Assembly (NCBI GenBank): GCA_945893365.1
Contig: CAMDED010000008.1
Span: 25,531 to 89,530, forward strand
Direction of reading: 5' to 3'
DNA length: 64,000 bases
DNA from: Candidatus Sulfopaludibacter sp. SbA3
GTDB lineage: Bacteria; Acidobacteriota; Terriglobia; Bryobacterales; Bryobacteraceae
Shown piece by piece: positions 8,931 to 18,269 of the stretch. Every line of letters starts with the position of its first letter. The first letter of the stretch is position 1. The position numbers were made by a program, and so were the translations under genes. Under the pieces are notes generated by a model that saw only the letters and a program-made list of their open reading frames with translations, had not been told where the DNA came from and did no database searches.

Positions 8931-9191
8931 TTAAACAGCCTCGGGCGACGGAGCCTCGGGTAGACCGATTCCAAACAACTCGTACTTCACCAGGCCGCGG
9001 CGCACTTCTTCGATTGCGATCACGGTGGACTTCTTCGAAGTGCTTGGCAGGAAGGGCCGCGATCCGCCCTGGAGTTGCCTCGCGCGCTTGGCGGCGACGA
9101 TGATGAACCGGTAAATGCTGGCTTCCGGATCGTCCGGAATTACGCAGTAGGCGCTCGCTTTGATATCCGCTTCCGAGATGATCTTTTTCAC
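8931..9191 (-). CDS. rpoZ: RNA polymerase omega subunit
   Basis: 86 residues. The RFIIVAAKRARQL segment followed by the TVIAIEEVRRGLVKYE helix is the omega signature. The N-terminal portion (KKIISEADIKASAYCVIPDD) is typical of the acidobacterial form, which lacks the shorter proteobacterial start. It assists RNA polymerase assembly and is commonly linked to gmk, as here (10-bp gap). Confidence 0.88.
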   Translation of the reverse strand: MKKIISEADIKASAYCVIPDDPEASIYRFIIVAAKRARQLQGGSRPFLPSTSKKSTVIAIEEVRRGLVKYELFGIGLPEAPSPEAV

Positions 9192-9201
9192 GTAAATCCT
9201 T

Positions 9202-9834
9202 TTACTGCAGGGCTTCCGCCTCGAACGTCGCCAGAATCGGACTGATCCGGTCTTCCATTCGCGCCCGCCGGGCGCGTTCGGCCGTTACGATAGCCGCCAG
9301 GGTCCGCACGGACGGCTCAACCTCAGTGTTAATCAGCACATAATCGTATGCGCTGTAATTCCGGATCTCCTTCGCGGCATCCGCCAACCGCCGCCGAATA
9401 ACTTCGTCCGTATCCTCGGAACGGGCTCTCAACCTCTGTTCCAGAATCTGACGGGACGGCGCCAGAACGAAAATCGAAACCGCTTCGGGAATCCGTACCT
9501 TCAATTGTGCCGCACCTTGTACGTCAATGTCGAGTACCAGGTCCAGCCCGCGGGATCCGGCTTCTTCGAGAGCGGACCGGTTGGTGCCGTAGTAGTTGCC
9601 GAAAACATTGGCGTATTCGAGGAACTCGCCGCGGTTTATCCGATCCTCGAACTCGCCGCGTCCGATGAAATGGTAGTGCTCTCCGGGCTTCTCATTGCCT
9701 CTGGGGGGCCGCGTCGTGTACGAAATGGAGAAGCTCAACCCCGGGACGCCGCTCATGAGCCGGCTGACGAGCGTGGATTTTCCCGACCCCGAGGGCGCCG
9801 AGATAATGAACACCGAGGTGGGGGACGACTTCAT
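9202..9834 (-). CDS. gmk: Guanylate kinase
   Basis: 210 residues. P-loop SAPSGSGKST at 12-21, then SYTTRPPRGNEKPGEHYHF, the GMP-binding segment, and DIDVQGAAQLK. It phosphorylates GMP to GDP. It overlaps yicC upstream by 4 bp and is followed by rpoZ, the conserved yicC-gmk-rpoZ order. Confidence 0.96.
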   Translation of the reverse strand: MKSSPTSVFIISAPSGSGKSTLVSRLMSGVPGLSFSISYTTRPPRGNEKPGEHYHFIGRGEFEDRINRGEFLEYANVFGNYYGTNRSALEEAGSRGLDLVLDIDVQGAAQLKVRIPEAVSIFVLAPSRQILEQRLRARSEDTDEVIRRRLADAAKEIRNYSAYDYVLINTEVEPSVRTLAAIVTAERARRARMEDRISPILATFEAEALQ

Positions 9835-10730
9835 TCGAGGTTGAGGGATTGCTCCCGGATCTTATCGACTTCCGCCTTGGTTTCGAGCGCGAGACCGGTG
9901 ATCTCCAAACCTACGTCGCCGGCGCCGCCGGTCTTTGAGAGCACCGTGTTGGTCTCGCGGTTCATCTCCTGGAGCAGGAAATCCAGTTTCTTTCCCACCT
10001 CACCGGAAGAATGGAGGAGAGCCCGGAGTTGGCTGGCGTGCGTCGTTAGCCGCACCAGTTCTTCGCTGATGTCGCTGCGGTCGGCCAGAATGGCCGCTTC
10101 CTGCGCGAGCCTGTGCGGATCGACTCCGGCTCCCTTGAGCAGTTCACCGAGGCGCTGTTTCAGCCGCTTGTGAAAGGCGGCCAAAGCTTTGGAGCGGATC
10201 TTCTCCATCGCCTCGGCTTTCTCGGAGATCGCCGCGCAGCGCTCCCGCATCTCGGCTACGATCGCCGCGCCCTCACGCTCGCGGAAAAAATTGAGCGCCG
10301 AGCAAGCTTCGCCCGTGGCTTCGACGATCGCGCGCTCCAGATCTTCGGAAAGCTCGAGACCCGCCGGCTCCGCGCGGAATATGCCGGGAACGACGCGCAG
10401 CGCCGCGTTCAGATCCGGTTCGCCCTTGAGATGGAACTCCGCGCGGGCTTGCTCAAACGCCTGCAAGTAGGCCGCGAGGAGATCTCGATTCAGGTATCCG
10501 CCATCGGCCGCCGCGGCGCGCGTCAGATTCAGCGTAATCTGCACATGCCCTCGCGCCATCCGGCTTTTGACAACCGCGCGCAACGCGGCCTCGATCGAAT
10601 CGAACTCGCTCGCCATATGAAAATGCAGGTCGAGGCCGCGGTGATTCACGCTTTTCACCGTAAGAGTGATCTCACCGCCCGGAACCGCCTTTCGGACGCG
10701 GGCGAAGCCGGTCATGCTGCGCAGGCTCAT
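9831..10730 (-). CDS. yicC: YicC-family endoribonuclease/stress protein
   Basis: 299 residues. It opens with the diagnostic LRSMTGFARVR and SVNHRGLDLHF and ends with DFLLQEMNRETNTVLSK and the IREQSLNLE tail. YicC proteins act on RNA, with endoribonuclease activity reported for the E. coli member. It lies between the ABC exporter and gmk with 4-bp overlaps on both sides. Confidence 0.93.
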   Translation of the reverse strand: MSLRSMTGFARVRKAVPGGEITLTVKSVNHRGLDLHFHMASEFDSIEAALRAVVKSRMARGHVQITLNLTRAAAADGGYLNRDLLAAYLQAFEQARAEFHLKGEPDLNAALRVVPGIFRAEPAGLELSEDLERAIVEATGEACSALNFFREREGAAIVAEMRERCAAISEKAEAMEKIRSKALAAFHKRLKQRLGELLKGAGVDPHRLAQEAAILADRSDISEELVRLTTHASQLRALLHSSGEVGKKLDFLLQEMNRETNTVLSKTGGAGDVGLEITGLALETKAEVDKIREQSLNLE

Positions 10731-12556
10731 GGATTCACCGCCGCGTCGAGTTCGACGAATTGCAGGTCGTGAAGCCGCTGATAGATTCCGCCGCGGTTGA
10801 CCAGTTGCTCGTGGTTTCCCACCTCGGAAATGCGTCCTCGTTCGAGGACGACGATTTTGTCCGCGCGCCGGACGGTGGAGAGACGATGGGCGATGACAAT
10901 AACAGTGCGGTCCGCCATCAGGTTTGCAAGAGCCTTTTGAACTAACATTTCGGATTCCGTGTCGAGGTGCGAGGTGGCTTCATCGAGAATCAGGATAGGC
11001 GCGTTCTTGAGCAGAGCGCGCGCGATCGCGATGCGCTGCCTCTGGCCGCCGCTGAGTTTGACGCCCCGCTCGCCGATGCGGGTCTGGTAGCCTTCCGGAA
11101 GCCGCTCGATGAATTCGTCCGCGAGAGCCATGCGCGCCGCGCCGCGGATGCGAGCCGGCGGCGCCCCCGCCTGGCCGTAAGCGATGTTGTTCTCGACGGT
11201 GTCGTCGAACAGAAAGGTCTCCTGCGCAACGATGCCGATGTTCGCGCGCAGCGAGCCGAGATCCAGGTCGCGAACGTCCCGGCCGTCGATGCGCACCGCG
11301 CCGGAGGTGACGTCGTAGAACCGCGGGACGAGATTCACCAGACTGGTCTTTCCCGCGCCGCTCGGTCCGACAAGCGCTATCACTTCTCCCGCGCGCACTT
11401 CAAGCGAAATGGAATCGAGCCGGAACGATTCGTCCGCCGCCGCGTAGTGAAAGCCGGCGTTGTCGAACACAACCGCCTGCGAGAAGTGCATCAGGCGGGG
11501 CGCTCCGGGCTTGTCATGGATTTCCTCGGCGCGCTCGAGGTATTCGAACACCTTCTGCGATGCGCCGATCGCCTGTTCGATGATGTTGTGGATTCCGGTG
11601 AGCCGCTTCACGGGCTCGTACAGCATGAGGAGGGCGATGACGAATGTGGTGAACCCGCCGGCGGTCATGCCGCCAGCCTTGATCTGCGTGCGGGCGTAGG
11701 CGAGCAGGCAGACGATCGTGATGGCTCCGAAGAATTCGATGAGCGGCGAGGCCAGCGCCTGCTGCAGGACGTAACGGAGATTGCTCTTGAGCAGCCTGCG
11801 TCCGGCCTGCTCAAACCGGCGGACTTCATGCTCTTCCGAGCCGAAGGCCTTCACCACCTGATGCCCGCTGATGGCTTCCTGCAGAATCTGGCTGATCTCG
11901 GCGGCGTCGTCCTGAGCCCGCCGCGTGGTTCGCCTTATCCGTCTTCCAATGCGCGCCGTCGGAATCAGAACGAAAGGCAGCACGGTCACGCTGATGATGC
12001 CTAGTTTCCAATCCTTGTGCATCAAGACGAAAAGCAATCCCATGACAACGAAGGTTTGGCGCAGAAGGTCCGCCAGGATGTGCGAGGTCGCGACCTGGAT
12101 CTTGTCGATGTCGTTCATGATCGAAGACATCAGACGGCCGGTCGAGTGCGTTTCGAAGAACATGGCGCCCTGCTTGAGCACTTTGCGGAAGACGGCGTTT
12201 CGCAGGTCCATGACGGCGCGGAGCCCTACGGAGTTCACGAGGTAATTGCCGAAATAGTCGCAAACGCCTTTCACCAGGAAGACCACGAGAATCCCGAAGG
12301 CGACCATAGTCCAGACATTGTGGATGCCGGAAGGCACCAACCGGTCGAGATAAACCTTTTGATCGAGGACCGGAATGGTAAGGAGGAGGACCGGTTCGTC
12401 CGGCGCGGCGGGGTTCAGGACACGGTCGAAGATGGGGCCGATGAGCAGAGCGAGCGAAGAGTGAGCGGCGCCTACGCATGCCATGAGGAGCACGGCTGCG
12501 ACAAGCATGATCCAATAGCGGCCGGCGAAGCGGAGCAGGCGGAGGTAATCTCTCAT
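10727..12556 (-). CDS. MsbA-like ABC transporter, fused membrane and ATPase domains
   Basis: 609 residues. Six predicted membrane helices fill about residues 1-330 and the nucleotide-binding domain residues 345-600: Walker A GPSGAGKTSL near 395, signature LSGGQRQRIAIARALL near 500, Walker B ILILDEATSHLD, and the H-loop VIVIAHRLSTV. It is a homodimeric type IV exporter. Position directly downstream of a heptosyltransferase-like gene argues for lipid A/LPS-core flipping, so msbA is the likely identity, but drug or lipid export cannot be excluded. It overlaps yicC by 4 bp. Confidence 0.88.
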   Translation of the reverse strand: MRDYLRLLRFAGRYWIMLVAAVLLMACVGAAHSSLALLIGPIFDRVLNPAAPDEPVLLLTIPVLDQKVYLDRLVPSGIHNVWTMVAFGILVVFLVKGVCDYFGNYLVNSVGLRAVMDLRNAVFRKVLKQGAMFFETHSTGRLMSSIMNDIDKIQVATSHILADLLRQTFVVMGLLFVLMHKDWKLGIISVTVLPFVLIPTARIGRRIRRTTRRAQDDAAEISQILQEAISGHQVVKAFGSEEHEVRRFEQAGRRLLKSNLRYVLQQALASPLIEFFGAITIVCLLAYARTQIKAGGMTAGGFTTFVIALLMLYEPVKRLTGIHNIIEQAIGASQKVFEYLERAEEIHDKPGAPRLMHFSQAVVFDNAGFHYAAADESFRLDSISLEVRAGEVIALVGPSGAGKTSLVNLVPRFYDVTSGAVRIDGRDVRDLDLGSLRANIGIVAQETFLFDDTVENNIAYGQAGAPPARIRGAARMALADEFIERLPEGYQTRIGERGVKLSGGQRQRIAIARALLKNAPILILDEATSHLDTESEMLVQKALANLMADRTVIVIAHRLSTVRRADKIVVLERGRISEVGNHEQLVNRGGIYQRLHDLQFVELDAAVNP

Positions 12557-13453
12557 CTAATCGCCTGCGTGAACCTGGAGCCTGGAGACGGCGGAGAGAA
12601 CCCGATCCACGCCTACGCGATCCAAATCGGTCAAGACTTCGGCCGAGGCGCGCCAGGGAGCCCAGATGGCGGGGTTCGACGACCCGAAGATCACGACGAG
12701 CGGGACTCCGAAGGCGGCGGCCACGTGCGCCGGGCCGGAGTCGTTGCCGATGAACAGCGACGCTCCCTCGAGCAGCCGCAGCGTTTCGGACAACGGCGCG
12801 CCGGAAACGGTGCGGTACTTCAAAAAGGGCGTCAAATTCTCGCCCGCGCCTCCAATGAAAACCGGTTCGAAGGGAAGCGCCGCCGCGACTTCAAGGAACT
12901 TCTCCTTGGGCCAGACTTTGTCCGGTTGCGATGCAAGCGCGTGGATCACCGCGTAGGGTGCGCGGGACCGTTCCCCTCGCGCGAACAGCCTGGCGCGCGG
13001 AATTTCCACGCGAGGTGCGCCGAGATAAAACAAGGCTGACGCCGCGTGCTCCGCCGTGTGAACGGTACGCTCGACGCCGAGGATCTCCTGCGCGCGGGGG
13101 ATGCGCACGTTGTAAAGCCGCGGAAAGCGATAGTGGCCGAAGCCCGCCCGGTAGCGCGCGCCGGACAGGGCCGTCATCAGCGCGCTCCGCGTCCCGCCAT
13201 GCAGGTTCAGGCAAAGCTCGGGACGCCATGCCCGCACGGCCGCGACGGACGGCCGAAGCAGCGAATCCACATCGGGGTTGCCTTCAAAGATTGCCGCGAA
13301 TCGGGTCTCGACGGCCACGGCTACGCGGAGATCGGGGCGGGCGCGGCGAAGGATATGGAGCGCGGGCGTCGAGAGAACGCAGTCGCCGAGGGATCGTAAC
13401 CGGATCACGGCGACCCGCGAGCCTTCGGGCAATCGCTCTAGGATATTCTCCAT
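12557..13453 (-). CDS. Glycosyltransferase family 9 (ADP-heptose:LPS heptosyltransferase-like)
   Basis: The frame is open to 13495, but upstream codons overlap the Trm112-like gene; I take the ATG at 13453 (298 residues, MENILERLPEGSRVAVIRLR). The N-terminal RLRSLGDCVLSTPALHILRRA is the GT9 acceptor-side signature and FIGNDSGPAHVAAAFGVPLVVIFG the donor-binding motif. It transfers a heptose or related sugar to the LPS core at the cytoplasmic face. It abuts the ABC exporter start with no gap. No strong ribosome-binding site precedes the start, and a GTG at 13462 is an alternative. Confidence 0.85.
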   Translation of the reverse strand: MENILERLPEGSRVAVIRLRSLGDCVLSTPALHILRRARPDLRVAVAVETRFAAIFEGNPDVDSLLRPSVAAVRAWRPELCLNLHGGTRSALMTALSGARYRAGFGHYRFPRLYNVRIPRAQEILGVERTVHTAEHAASALFYLGAPRVEIPRARLFARGERSRAPYAVIHALASQPDKVWPKEKFLEVAAALPFEPVFIGGAGENLTPFLKYRTVSGAPLSETLRLLEGASLFIGNDSGPAHVAAAFGVPLVVIFGSSNPAIWAPWRASAEVLTDLDRVGVDRVLSAVSRLQVHAGD

Positions 13454-13472
13454 TGCGGGCACGGGCCCATGG

Positions 13473-13643
13473 TCAGGCCTCGATCTTGGCCTCATCGATC
13501 AGCATCACCGGAATTTCGTCGCGGATTGGGTAGACGCGATGGCACTTCTCGCATTTCAATCCGCTCTGGTCCGCCGTGAGGGACACGGTGGCCTTGCAGA
13601 GCGGACAAACCAGAATGTCGAGCAAATCTTTGCTAATCGCCAT
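13473..13643 (-). CDS. Trm112/YcaR-like zinc-ribbon protein
   Basis: 56 residues from the ATG at 13643. The sequence shows the family pattern LLDILVCPLCK, then LKCEKCHRVYPIRDEIPVML, with two CxxC pairs for one zinc. Bacterial homologues are small partners or stabilisers of methyltransferases, often encoded beside LPS genes (lpxK or heptosyltransferases). It ends 20 bp before the heptosyltransferase start, so it leads that operon. Confidence 0.85.
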   Translation of the reverse strand: MAISKDLLDILVCPLCKATVSLTADQSGLKCEKCHRVYPIRDEIPVMLIDEAKIEA

Positions 13644-13678
13644 GGCGGAAGCTCCAGTCTACGTTTAGTCTAGCAACA

Positions 13679-14344
13679 TCAGGCGGCGGCCCTCATTTCA
13701 GCGCGCGCTTTCATGACGGCGGCGAGGTACTGCCGGGCGCGTTCTTCGATGATGTCGAAACGTCCGTCTTTGATGGTCCCGGCGTCCACCAACTCGCCTC
13801 CGACGGCGACCGCGGCTGCGCCGGCCTTGAGGAAATCACCCGCGGTTTCGAGGTTCACGCCGCCGGTGGGAATCATCTCAATTTGCGGGAAAGGCGCCTT
13901 GAGCGCTTTGATGTATTTGGCTCCGCCGACGTTGCCGCACGGGAACACCTTCACGAAATCCGCGCCGGCTTCCCAGGCGGTGAGCACTTCGGTGGGAGTC
14001 AGCGCGCCGGGGCAGATGACTTTCGAATAGCGCTTGGCCATTTCGATGGTGGAGAGCCTCAAGCTGGGCGTTACGAAGAAATCGGCTCCGGCGAGCATGC
14101 AGGCGCGGGCGGTTTCGGGATCGAGTACGGTGCCCGCGCCGAGGGTGATCTTGCCGCCGAACTGATCGGCGACCTTCTCGAGAGCGCGGATGGCTCCAGG
14201 CACGGTCATGGTGATTTCGGCGGCGCGGATTCCGCCGCGGTAGATGGCTTCGATGGCTTGGATCGCGGCCTCCGCGGAGGAGGTGCGGACGACGGGGACG
14301 ATGCCGATTTCCGTAATGGACGCGAGGATCTGCTCTTTTGTCAT
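13679..14344 (-). CDS. eda: 2-keto-3-deoxy-6-phosphogluconate / 4-hydroxy-2-oxoglutarate aldolase
   Basis: 221 residues. E43 (AAEITMT) and the Schiff-base lysine K132 (GADFVKVFPC) are in place, with GIVPVVR near the start and GAGTVLDPE. It splits KDPG to pyruvate and glyceraldehyde-3-phosphate (Entner-Doudoroff route) or acts on 4-hydroxy-2-oxoglutarate. No edd gene is adjacent, so the pathway context is open. A galactarate-dehydratase-like gene elsewhere in the window would feed related sugar-acid routes. Confidence 0.92.
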   Translation of the reverse strand: MTKEQILASITEIGIVPVVRTSSAEAAIQAIEAIYRGGIRAAEITMTVPGAIRALEKVADQFGGKITLGAGTVLDPETARACMLAGADFFVTPSLRLSTIEMAKRYSKVICPGALTPTEVLTAWEAGADFVKVFPCGNVGGAKYIKALKAPFPQIEMIPTGGVNLETAGDFLKAGAAAVAVGGELVDAGTIKDGRFDIIEERARQYLAAVMKARAEMRAAA

Positions 14345-14385
14345 GAAGCTAATAAGGTATCAAATTCCTGTGGGCGGGCGAGCCG

Positions 14386-14664
14386 TCACCCGCTGCCTAC
14401 TCTGTCCCGGTAGGCGATGCATTGTTCGAGCACGCGGCGGTACGTTTCAACATCCACCTCGCGCTCGGAACAGATCAGCATCAGCGTACCGTCGTCCTTG
14501 AAATTCCCGTCCCAGGCAATGACCGCCTCATCTGTCCAATCCGTCCGGTACGTTCGCATTTTCTCCTGCGGCATGCGGTCGAAGTAGGCGCGCAGATTGT
14601 AGGCCGTCTCGTCCGACGGCTCGTCCGCGGGTTCCTGCTCAAAATTCCAGACGGGTTGCTTCAT
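14386..14664 (-). CDS. Hypothetical protein, 92 residues
   Basis: A soluble, acidic, aromatic-rich protein ([40 protein letters not shown]) with no signal peptide or membrane segment and no recognised family. Codon use looks like its neighbours. It sits 22 bp after the start of the monooxygenase gene's downstream end on the same strand and could be co-transcribed with it. Confidence 0.55.
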   Translation of the reverse strand: MKQPVWNFEQEPADEPSDETAYNLRAYFDRMPQEKMRTYRTDWTDEAVIAWDGNFKDDGTLMLICSEREVDVETYRRVLEQCIAYRDRVGSG

Positions 14665-14686
14665 GGTTATGGCCCTTGAATGGCGT

Positions 14687-16438
14687 CTATTTTAGAGGCT
14701 CGGCTTGCCGGTAGAACCCGCCGCCAACCGTACGCATGAATTTCCCCCACAGCGCCGCGGACAACTCGCTCATGTCCGCGGCTCGCACCGGAATCACCTG
14801 AACGTGGAGACCGGCCATTTCGTCGCCCGAATCCGGACCCCACCCGACGCGGCGCGGCGGGTGATTCGGGTTGTTCGGATTTCCGTCCGAGTTGTCGTAG
14901 CTGAACTCCATCTCGACCCGGGTCCCTTCCGGCAGACGGACTGGCTTCGCGTAGCGGTACTGCTCCTGCTGATTGAAGTTCCAGTCGCGAATCCACAGCA
15001 GCCACTGTTTGCGGCCATCCGGCAACACCGCAATACCCTTCATCTCCCTGCACAGGTAATGGGCGTGCGGCACGATTCCGATCGCGTCCACATCCACGGG
15101 CAGCGTGAACGCGTCGCGCACCTTGTAAGCTCGTTCGCCGGGCGGGATGTCGATGCTTCGCGAGCCGAGCGGAATGTCCGCGAGGCGCTTCTCCGGCGCG
15201 CGGTCCGCGAAGTGGAAGCCCACGCTCGCGCGCTCCTCCTCCGGTTTGCCGGTGGGATGAAAATGGATCTGGAGGACCAGGTTCGCTCCCTTTCGCAGAA
15301 CCACGCCGGTTTGATCGGGCATGCGAATCGGCTCCGCGCCCGGAGTCCAGCCGCCAAGTCCGCCTCCCGGCAGAAAGCCCGGCGCGCCGAAGCAGGGGTA
15401 GCTGTCGCGGCCCCGCGTTGCGGCGCTGCTGTCGGTGAACATGAGTGCGTGGTGAACCACTCTACGGTTGCCCGGGCGGAACTCGACGGCCTTGACCCAC
15501 CGGTCTCGTTCGATCGGCAAGGGGATGACGAAGCACATGTAGTGATCCGGGCCATCGGCCGGGACCGCGAACGGAACCTTCATTTCGACCGCAAGGTCCG
15601 GCGTTCCGAGCCGCCAGCCGCCGGGAAACGTCGGAGGCTGAGCGAGTCGCGAGGGGTCGCCTTCGGGCGCGCCATCGCCTGCCCACTTTGCGATCGCGGC
15701 GATCTCGGCCTTGCTCAGGCTGCGCTCATTCTCGAAATGTCCGTATCCCGGTTCCGGTCTCCACGGCGGCATGATGCGGCGCGCGGTCACATCGGCAAGC
15801 TGAGGGGCGCGCTTGGCCGCGTCCTCATAGCGCAGCAGGGGAAATGGGGCGGCCTCGCCGGGGCGGTGGCACGCCGCACAGTTCTTATAGAGGATGGGCG
15901 CGATGTGTTCCGTGAAAGTAACGGCGGCATTCCGGACAGGCGTGCGGAGCTTGAGAATCGCGCAGCCCAGCGCCTTTGTCGCGGGTTGTGACACGGGCTT
16001 TCCGGCTAGAACTTCGTCAAGTGCGATGCGTAAATCCTGCCGTCTCGGGACTTTTCTAGACTTACCGAAGTCGATATACCGGTCGTCGATGCGGCCGTGA
16101 TAAAGCGTTTTCCCTTCCACAACGACAGCCGCTTCCGGCGTAACCGTGGCCCCTGTTTGGGCGGCAAGCGAATGCCATGGATCGATCAGCGCGGGAAACG
16201 GGTGCTTGTGCCCGGCCGCCGGGTAGGCCGCGAAAAAGGCGACGCCGCGCGGCGAATAGTCGGAGAAGAGCCGAGCCATCTCCGCCATGTAGGAATTCGA
16301 GATCGGGCACTCGGAGCTCAGAAAAAAGAAGACGGCCGGCTTATCCGGCGGAACCTCCGCCGCGGTGTGACGCACTCCGTCGCCGTCCAACAAGTTGAAC
16401 GCCCAGCCAGCGGCAAGCAGGAAACCGGCAAATCCCAT
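14687..16438 (-). CDS. Secreted redoxin / c-haem / DBH-like copper monooxygenase fusion
   Basis: 583 residues. A signal peptide leads into a thioredoxin-fold domain with a single Cys ([15 protein letters not shown]44; about 25-150). Next comes a cytochrome-type segment with CAACH (about 188-192) followed by [12 protein letters not shown]. The C-terminal half (about 300-575) resembles copper type II ascorbate-dependent monooxygenases, with HHALMF and HAHYLC as probable copper ligands. The redoxin has Cys-Pro rather than CxxC, so peroxiredoxin-like chemistry is likelier than disulfide exchange. The family is common in acidobacteria and planctomycetes; the substrate is unknown. Periplasmic location is inferred. 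Confidence 0.75.
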   Translation of the reverse strand: MGFAGFLLAAGWAFNLLDGDGVRHTAAEVPPDKPAVFFFLSSECPISNSYMAEMARLFSDYSPRGVAFFAAYPAAGHKHPFPALIDPWHSLAAQTGATVTPEAAVVVEGKTLYHGRIDDRYIDFGKSRKVPRRQDLRIALDEVLAGKPVSQPATKALGCAILKLRTPVRNAAVTFTEHIAPILYKNCAACHRPGEAAPFPLLRYEDAAKRAPQLADVTARRIMPPWRPEPGYGHFENERSLSKAEIAAIAKWAGDGAPEGDPSRLAQPPTFPGGWRLGTPDLAVEMKVPFAVPADGPDHYMCFVIPLPIERDRWVKAVEFRPGNRRVVHHALMFTDSSAATRGRDSYPCFGAPGFLPGGGLGGWTPGAEPIRMPDQTGVVLRKGANLVLQIHFHPTGKPEEERASVGFHFADRAPEKRLADIPLGSRSIDIPPGERAYKVRDAFTLPVDVDAIGIVPHAHYLCREMKGIAVLPDGRKQWLLWIRDWNFNQQEQYRYAKPVRLPEGTRVEMEFSYDNSDGNPNNPNHPPRRVGWGPDSGDEMAGLHVQVIPVRAADMSELSAALWGKFMRTVGGGFYRQAEPLK

Positions 16439-16480
16439 CCGTTTCGATTATCGCAAGCCGCGCTGTGCAAGAATATTGGC

Positions 16481-17203
16481 GTGACAAAAACACTCTGCGT
16501 GATGCTGGTTTCCTGCTCCGCGCTCTGCGCGCAAACGCCCCGCTATGAAGTGAAACGCGCGGCAAAGCCGATTGTTGTGGACGGTAAGATCGGGGGAGAC
16601 GGCAAGACCGGTGCGGGCGAGTGGGCCGCGGCCGGAAAGATCGACTTCGGCTTCCCCTGGGACTTCCAGACCGGGGCGAAACAGAGGACCACCGCCCGCC
16701 TTCTTTGGGACGACGAGTTTCTCTACGTCTCCTACGACTGCGACGATACCGATATCACCGCGCAGTTCACGCAGCGCGACGACCCAACCTATCGCGACGA
16801 TGCGGTTGAGATCTTCATCAATCCCGTGCCTTCCCAGATTGCCGTCTACTATGGCCTTGAGATGAACGTCCGCGCGGTTCTTTACGATTACTTCGCGGTG
16901 AACGCAAAGCATTTCCTGAAGCGGTTTCAGTTCGACGGCGTGCAGCTTGCGGCGGATATTCGCGGCACGCTCAACATGAGCGGCGACAAAGACGACGGCT
17001 GGAGTCTCGAGGTAGCCATCCCGTGGAGAAACTTCGAGGAGCGAGCGGCGCGGCCCACCCCTGGCACGGTCTGGACAGCCAACCTGAACCGCTGGGACGG
17101 TACGGAGCCTAACCGCCGGCTCAGCATGTGGACCGATCCGCGGGAGCCGAAGCCGTGGCCGCATAAGCCGGAACGATTCGGGGAACTTGTGTTTGTGAAG
17201 TGA
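16481..17203 (+). CDS. Secreted carbohydrate-binding family 9-like protein
   Basis: The frame is open upstream, but the GTG at 16481 starts a clean signal peptide (TKTLCVMLVSCSALCAQTP), giving 240 residues. The body is a CBM9-like beta-sandwich: IVVDGKI, LLWDDEFLYVSYDCDDTDI, DDAVEIFINP, GWSLEVAIPWRNF and the C-terminal PERFGELVFVK. The fold binds sugars or related ligands; no catalytic domain is attached. It is divergent from the monooxygenase gene with a 42-bp gap, so promoters must overlap. Confidence 0.75.
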   Translation: MTKTLCVMLVSCSALCAQTPRYEVKRAAKPIVVDGKIGGDGKTGAGEWAAAGKIDFGFPWDFQTGAKQRTTARLLWDDEFLYVSYDCDDTDITAQFTQRDDPTYRDDAVEIFINPVPSQIAVYYGLEMNVRAVLYDYFAVNAKHFLKRFQFDGVQLAADIRGTLNMSGDKDDGWSLEVAIPWRNFEERAARPTPGTVWTANLNRWDGTEPNRRLSMWTDPREPKPWPHKPERFGELVFVK

Positions 17204-17264
17204 ACCGCGGCCAGCCGTGCCGCCGCGCCGGAAATCCGCGCCCGGCCGGCGCATGGGGAATTCT

Positions 17265-17723
17265 TCAGCGGGGCCAATCGAGATCAAAATCTTCGAGCAA
17301 CCGGTCCACCGTAAACGGGCAGCGCTCCGGCAGATTCACAGTCCTCACCCCCGTCTCTAACAACGCACCGCGCACCGCCCGGGTGTAGATGCCGGGTAGT
17401 TCCTCCTCGAGGAACTGCTTCAGGCTTGGCGAATCCTTTACACGTAGCGTAATCCGGTCCTGGCTGCTGATGATGGACCGGCGCCAGCTTGCGCTCTCCC
17501 GCTCCGGCTGAATCCGCCGCTTCATCTGATGCAGCAGCAACCGCAGCAACTGCGAATGGACCGCCCATCGGTCGCGCTTCCCCAAGGACTCAATCTCCTC
17601 AGCCAGGTGCTCCAGGTCAACCTCGTCGAAGCGGCCGGCGCGCACGCATTGGGCTGTGCGGGCTGACCACTCGACAAAGTCGGTATCATACAAGGTTTTC
17701 GCAGTCGCGCCCATGATACTCAT
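17265..17723 (-). CDS. DUF29-family protein
   Basis: The open frame extends to 17867, but the ATG at 17723 is preceded by a GAGG motif at suitable spacing, so I start there (152 residues). The pattern LYDTDFVEWSARTAQCVRAG, LEHLAEEIESLGKRDRWAV and LLRLLLHQMK is DUF29; members are small helical proteins of unknown role, often found in multiple copies in cyanobacteria and acidobacteria. The first residues of the longer frame look unrelated. It stands alone between oppositely oriented neighbours. Confidence 0.75.
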   Translation of the reverse strand: MSIMGATAKTLYDTDFVEWSARTAQCVRAGRFDEVDLEHLAEEIESLGKRDRWAVHSQLLRLLLHQMKRRIQPERESASWRRSIISSQDRITLRVKDSPSLKQFLEEELPGIYTRAVRGALLETGVRTVNLPERCPFTVDRLLEDFDLDWPR

Positions 17724-17924
17724 CATACCCTCGACACTCTCGGCCGCGAAAACCAGGATTCCCGTTTCACACGAAACCGGATGCCTGGAGGCCGCTGAAC
17801 GATCGCTCGCAACTCCCGGCAGCCGGTCCCGGAAAGACGCACGCAGACTGCCGGCGCCGAAAGGCATCAGATGGTTCGTCAGGCGCTTTCAAAAAGGAAG
17901 TCCGGCCGCGCCGGCGGGCGGCTC

Positions 17925-18212
17925 CTACTGGTTCGGCAGCACGAAAACTTTCTCGCCCGGACGCACCAGCTTCAGCTTGCGTCGGATCTCGAGTTCCTGC
18001 TCCGCCGGATTGGCGGTCAGCCGTTCGATTCTCTCTTTGCGCGCCTGGTTCTCCCTGGACAGTTCCGCGTTTTTCTGTTCCAGTTCCTTGACCTGACGCA
18101 TCTTCTCCGCCAGTGCCGGAATGCCGTGCGGCCCGCGGATCACGAAGGCCGCGTAACCCACCGCGAACAGCCCCAACAATGCATAAAGCACTCGACTCAA
18201 CGAAAATCTCAT
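17925..18212 (-). CDS. ftsB: FtsB/DivIC-type cell-division protein
   Basis: 95 residues from the ATG at 18212. One N-terminal membrane helix (YALLGLFAVGYAAFVIRG) is followed by a coiled coil (MRQVKELEQKNAELSRENQ) and the family ending LEIRRKLKLVRPGEKVFVLP. FtsB-type proteins bridge FtsL and FtsQ in the divisome. It is divergent from cutA with a 57-bp gap. FtsB and DivIC are hard to tell apart from sequence alone. Confidence 0.8.
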   Translation of the reverse strand: MRFSLSRVLYALLGLFAVGYAAFVIRGPHGIPALAEKMRQVKELEQKNAELSRENQARKERIERLTANPAEQELEIRRKLKLVRPGEKVFVLPNQ

Positions 18213-18269
18213 CGAAACCGCTACTATCGTAAATAGTAGCATTGACGCGCTTGGCGGGGAAATGAAACT

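Noticed and set aside
10967..12004. 345-residue plus-strand frame over the ABC transporter
   Set aside because: The opposite strand carries Walker A, LSGGQ and Walker B motifs; the shadow has none.
14705..15991. 428-residue plus-strand frame over the monooxygenase
   Set aside because: Antisense to a multi-domain protein with catalytic motifs; no start signal or motif.
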